Assembly: GCA_002255315.1 (NCBI GenBank)
Contig: NCBD01000031.1
Coordinates: 1-8,979 of the forward strand
Origin: Actinobacteria bacterium 21-64-8
GTDB taxonomy: Bacteria; Actinomycetota; Acidimicrobiia; Acidimicrobiales; RAAP-2
Reading direction: 5' to 3'
Length of the DNA: 8,979 nt
Shown here: piece by piece, positions 6,275 through 8,979 of the stretch
How the letters are laid out: each line of letters opens with the position of its first letter
How positions within the stretch are numbered: position 1 is the first letter of the stretch
The notes under the pieces: generated by a model
What the model was told of the DNA's origin: nothing
Database searches by the model: none
Seen by the model: the letters and a program-made list of their open reading frames with translations, nothing else
Program-made: the position numbers and the translations under genes

Positions 6275-7331
6275 TCGTCGGGCCCACGTCATTGGGCTCG
6301 GACTGATTGGCGCGAGCGTCGCACTCGCGCTTAAGAATGCTCACTGGTGCGTCACAGGCTTCGACACGGACTCGGTCGTGCTCGCCGAAGCACTCGAGGC
6401 CGAAGTCATCGAGGATTCGCGCGCGCACGACCAAAACGATCTCGTAGTGATTGCGACGCCGGCGAGCAGCGTCGCGGCAATCGCGAACGAGTACCTTCGA
6501 GGACATCCTCGATCTTCACTTCTCGTCACCGACGTCGCGGGGGTCAAGGGCGCGATCGTGCGGGCCGTCGCCGATCCTCGATTCTTAGGCGGACACCCCA
6601 TGGCGGGTTCAGAATTACGTGGTCTCGCGGGTGCCCGCAGCGACCTTTTTCAAGGTTGTACCTGGGTACTCACTCCAACGGCGTCGACGACCACCGAAAC
6701 GTACGGACGCCTGCACGGCATCCTTCGTGAATTGGGCGCGAACGTCGTGGCCGTCGCGGCCGATGACCACGACCGTCTCGTCGCGGTGGCGAGCCACGTT
6801 CCGCACCTGCTCGCGGGTGCGTTAATGAATGAAGCTTCGCGAGTCGCAGAACAAGACGCAGTGCTCTTGCAGCTGGCCGCGGGTGGATTCCGTGACATGA
6901 CCCGCGTCGCGGCGGGCGATCCCAATATTTGGCCCGACATCTTGTTTGAGAATCGCGACGCCGTCGTCCAAGCGCTCGCCGCCCTCGAAGACCGCGTCGC
7001 GCGACTACGCGACGTCGTGGAACAGGGGAGACGCGAGGAGCTCACCGCCTCACTTCGCGACGCGGCCCACGCGCGACGTCAACTGCCGGGTCGCGCTCTC
7101 AACACCGAGCAGCTGACCTATCTGCGCGTCGGCGTAAGCGACCAACCCGGTGTCTTGGCGGCGGTTACGACGAAGGCAAGCGAGTTGCTCGTCAACATCT
7201 ACGACATCGAAATTGCCCACGGCATTGAAGGCACGGGCGGCACCTTGCTCCTAGCGATCGACGAAGCGCAAGTCACACTGTTCGCCTTGGCGTTGCGCAA
7301 CTCAGGTTTCACCGTGGGAATTGAGTCGTGA
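6258..7331 (+). CDS. tyrA: Prephenate dehydrogenase with C-terminal ACT domain
   Basis: TyrA oxidatively decarboxylates prephenate to 4-hydroxyphenylpyruvate with NAD(P)+, the committed step to tyrosine. The Rossmann dinucleotide site GLGLIGAS lies at residues 13-20 of a 357-residue protein. VIATPAS (64-70), TDVAGVKG (91-98), GGHPMAGSE (111-119, with His113) and ASHVPHLLA (178-186, with His180) follow. The helical dimerisation domain spans about 165-280 and the ACT domain about 287-357 (LRVGVSDQPGVLAAV), probably the site of tyrosine feedback. ATG 6258 is chosen because the Rossmann motif then begins at the usual distance. The frame is open back to 6204, but those 18 extra residues lie wholly inside aroH and look unlike the family. 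It overlaps aroH by 17 bases and aroA by 4 (GTGA). An arogenate preference cannot be excluded. Confidence 0.94.
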   Translation: MTSPSDRRAHVIGLGLIGASVALALKNAHWCVTGFDTDSVVLAEALEAEVIEDSRAHDQNDLVVIATPASSVAAIANEYLRGHPRSSLLVTDVAGVKGAIVRAVADPRFLGGHPMAGSELRGLAGARSDLFQGCTWVLTPTASTTTETYGRLHGILRELGANVVAVAADDHDRLVAVASHVPHLLAGALMNEASRVAEQDAVLLQLAAGGFRDMTRVAAGDPNIWPDILFENRDAVVQALAALEDRVARLRDVVEQGRREELTASLRDAAHARRQLPGRALNTEQLTYLRVGVSDQPGVLAAVTTKASELLVNIYDIEIAHGIEGTGGTLLLAIDEAQVTLFALALRNSGFTVGIES

Positions 7332-8608
7332 GCGTTGAGCGCGTCGAGCCGGCAGCCCACCTGCGTGGTTCGCTGCGCGTGCCCGGTGACAAGAGCATCT
7401 CGCATCGGGCACTGCTCTTGAGCGCGCTCGCGTCAGGCAAGAGCGTGATCAGCGGGCTTTCACGAGGCATGGACGTCTCCGCGACGAGAACAATTGTGAC
7501 CCAACTGGGGGCACTCGTGCGCGACGAAGATGGCGACGTCGTGGTAAGCGGTCCCTCGAACGGACTCGTCCGCTCTCCACGGGTGCTCGATTGCGAGAAT
7601 TCGGGCACGACGATTCGTTTGCTGTGTGGCGTGCTGGCGGGACTCGAAGGTCGTCATGAGCTCATCGGTGACGCCTCACTCTCGAGGCGCCCCATGGACC
7701 GCGTGGCAATTCCGTTGGAACAAATGGGCGCGCGGGTCATTGGCGTGGGCGAGCGACGCACTCCACCCCTCACCATCGAAGGTCATCGACCGCTAGATGC
7801 CGTGGACTATCTCGTGCCACAACCAAGTGCCCAAGTCAAGTCCGCGATTCTCTTTGCGGGACTCAGCGCGGCGGGCACCACGACCGTGCGTGAGCGAGTG
7901 CGTACGCGCACCGCGACCGAGGACATGTTCGCCGTCAGTGGTGTCACGGTACGCAGCGCGAACGACGGCGCCGGACGAATCGTCACGGTCCAGCCAGGTC
8001 GTCCCCAGTGCCGCCATTGGCGCGTGCCCGGCGATCCTTCACAAGCGGCTTTTTTTGCGGTGCTCGCCGCGATCCACCGCGACGCCGCTCTCGAGGTGCT
8101 GTCGCTCGACGCGAGCGTCGAGCGGGTTGGCTTCGTGAGCGTCCTCCAACGAATGGGCGCACGCGTCGAATTGGTCGAACACGGCACCATTACCTCACTG
8201 CGGGCCGAGTCATCAATGTTGCACGCCTGCGAAGTGCACGCGCACGAAATTCCCTCCGTCGATGAGGTACCCATTTTGAGCGTGGCAGCCGCCGCGGCTT
8301 CAGGAATCAGCGTATTTCGCGAGATGAGTGAACTGCGCGTCAAAGAGTCCGATCGATTCGAAGGATCACTTCGTCTAGCCCTCGCACTGGGCGCACGAGC
8401 GTGGACCGAAGGTGACGACCTGTTCATCGAAGGGCTCGGCACGGCGGAGCGGTTCAGCGACTTCACCTTCGACGCGACGCTCGATCATCGTATGGTCATG
8501 GCCGCCGCGGTGGCTGGATGCGCCGGAAGAGGCGCCTCGATTCTCGGTGCTGAGACGGTGGCGTCGAGTTACCCAACTTTTTTTCGCGACCTAGCATTGC
8601 TCCAATGA
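7328..8608 (+). CDS. aroA: 3-phosphoshikimate 1-carboxyvinyltransferase (EPSP synthase)
   Basis: AroA transfers the enolpyruvyl group of PEP to shikimate 3-phosphate, the penultimate step to chorismate. The 426-residue protein has the two inverse-barrel domains of the family. Motifs seen: PGDKSISHRALLLSAL (19-34, Lys22 and Ser23 bind substrates), ENSGTTIRLL (90-99), LSRRPMDRV (118-126), QVKSAILFAGL (169-179), WRVPGDPSQAAFF (231-243), Asp312 in IPSVDEVP (catalytic base position), SELRVKESDRFE (334-345) and LDHRMVMAAA (385-394). The Gly that normally precedes NSGT in the PEP loop is Glu90. The NSGTT form resembles Bacillus enzymes and not the CP4 class. A moderate GGGAA (7316-7320) sits 7 bases before GTG 7328, which overlaps the tyrA stop by 4 bases. 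The stop forms an ATGA overlap with cmk. Confidence 0.96.
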   Translation: MSVERVEPAAHLRGSLRVPGDKSISHRALLLSALASGKSVISGLSRGMDVSATRTIVTQLGALVRDEDGDVVVSGPSNGLVRSPRVLDCENSGTTIRLLCGVLAGLEGRHELIGDASLSRRPMDRVAIPLEQMGARVIGVGERRTPPLTIEGHRPLDAVDYLVPQPSAQVKSAILFAGLSAAGTTTVRERVRTRTATEDMFAVSGVTVRSANDGAGRIVTVQPGRPQCRHWRVPGDPSQAAFFAVLAAIHRDAALEVLSLDASVERVGFVSVLQRMGARVELVEHGTITSLRAESSMLHACEVHAHEIPSVDEVPILSVAAAAASGISVFREMSELRVKESDRFEGSLRLALALGARAWTEGDDLFIEGLGTAERFSDFTFDATLDHRMVMAAAVAGCAGRGASILGAETVASSYPTFFRDLALLQ

Positions 8609-8979
8609 GTGAGCTGATTGTCGCGATTGACGGACCAGCTGGTTCAGGTAAATCAACGGTCGCCCGAGCGCTCGCGGCTCGCTTGAACTGGTCGTTCCTC
8701 GACACCGGTGCGATGTATCGCGCCATCACCGTTGAAGCGCTCACGCGTGGCCTCGACGTTCACGACGAAGACGCACTGGGCGCCCTGAGCGCCACTTCGG
8801 TCGTGCGCACCTTGCCGCGCGTGGTCGTGAATGGGCGCGACGTGGAAGATGAAATACGTTCAGAGCGAATCAACCAGGCCGTGTCAGTGGTCGCGGCAAA
8901 TCCGACCGTACGCGCCACGATGGTGGCGCGCCAACGGGAGTTCGCACACGCGCAACCCCGAGGCACGGTGGTCGAGGGT
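8605..8979 (+). CDS. cmk: Cytidylate kinase, N-terminal part (3' end missing)
   Basis: Cmk phosphorylates CMP and dCMP to the diphosphates with ATP. The first 125 residues are present and the frame stays open to the window edge; the family is about 220 residues, so roughly 95 are missing. The P-loop GPAGSGKST is at residues 10-18, FLDTGAMYRAIT (31-42) is the conserved NMP-binding signature, and IRSERINQAVSVVA (84-97) plus VRATMVARQR (102-111) are the expected CMP-binding region. The window ends at VVEG, the beginning of the conserved VxEGRDI motif. ATG 8605 lies in an ATGA overlap with the aroA stop and has no ribosome binding site, so translation is probably coupled. The aroA-cmk pairing is common in bacteria. 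Confidence 0.96.
   Translation, partial: MSELIVAIDGPAGSGKSTVARALAARLNWSFLDTGAMYRAITVEALTRGLDVHDEDALGALSATSVVRTLPRVVVNGRDVEDEIRSERINQAVSVVAANPTVRATMVARQREFAHAQPRGTVVEG

Noticed and set aside
6069..6506. Minus-strand frames antisense to aroH and the start of tyrA
   Set aside because: They are Arg- and His-rich with no recognisable domain, and both plus-strand genes are intact across the region.
7598..7612. Class II (CP4-like, glyphosate-tolerant) EPSP synthase
   Set aside because: The loop reads NSGTT as in Bacillus-type enzymes and lacks the altered PEP loop of the CP4 enzyme, so no tolerance can be claimed from the sequence.
7807..8466. Long minus-strand frame of 219 codons inside aroA
   Set aside because: Its translation is low-complexity, rich in Ser, Arg, Thr and Ala, with no motif. 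It mirrors the well-conserved aroA on the plus strand, as expected in GC-rich coding DNA.
1..8979. CRISPR arrays, tRNA or rRNA genes, insertion sequences, toxin-antitoxin or defence genes
   Set aside because: Nearly every base is assigned to recognised housekeeping genes. No regularly spaced repeats, terminal inverted repeats with transposase, or tRNA-like sequences were noticed by eye.

Overview
This window is a dense block of bacterial housekeeping genes. There are twelve protein genes, two of them cut by the window edges, and no intergenic stretch longer than about 35 bases. No RNA gene, insertion sequence, CRISPR array, prophage or integrated element was seen. The DNA is moderately GC-rich, with frequent GTG starts, many 4-base stop/start overlaps and few Shine-Dalgarno sequences. 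The order pyrG - Nudix hydrolase - xerD - ... - scpA - scpB - rluB - ... - cmk matches, as I recall it, the Actinomycetota order known from Mycobacterium tuberculosis (Rv1699 to Rv1712). The trpS gene and the site-2 protease, and the run aroH-tyrA-aroA, suggest a deep-branching actinobacterium. Acidimicrobiia is my best guess, but this is inferred from gene order and composition and not proven.

Layout. Bases 1-2789 run on the plus strand: the C-terminal glutaminase half of CTP synthase (pyrG), an ADP-ribose-pyrophosphatase-like Nudix hydrolase, the tyrosine recombinase XerD, and a small M50 (site-2 type) membrane metalloprotease. Tryptophanyl-tRNA synthetase (trpS, 2786-3778) is the only minus-strand gene. 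It overlaps the protease gene tail to tail by 4 bases and diverges from scpA across a 33-base gap. From 3812 to the right edge everything is plus strand again: scpA, scpB, the 23S rRNA pseudouridine synthase rluB, an AroH-type chorismate mutase, an ACT-domain prephenate dehydrogenase (tyrA), EPSP synthase (aroA), and the first 125 codons of cytidylate kinase (cmk).

Function. Three themes mix here. Chromosome segregation is served by XerD (dimer resolution) and ScpA/ScpB (the SMC kleisin and its partner). Aromatic amino-acid synthesis is served by AroA (shikimate pathway), AroH (chorismate to prephenate) and TyrA (prephenate towards tyrosine), with TrpS charging tryptophan. Pyrimidine nucleotide supply is served by PyrG and Cmk at the two ends. 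RluB modifies the ribosome, the Nudix enzyme is a housecleaning hydrolase, and the M50 protease is a membrane protease of unknown substrate. The right-hand genes are so tightly joined (overlaps of 4 to 17 bases, one 3-base gap) that one transcript with coupled translation is likely.

I found no convincing novel system. Points worth a second look are the inverted trpS, an unusual Glu in the EPSP synthase NSGT motif, a Lys-to-Thr change in the chorismate mutase pocket, a hairpin just after the protease gene, and several starts that automatic callers would place wrongly.
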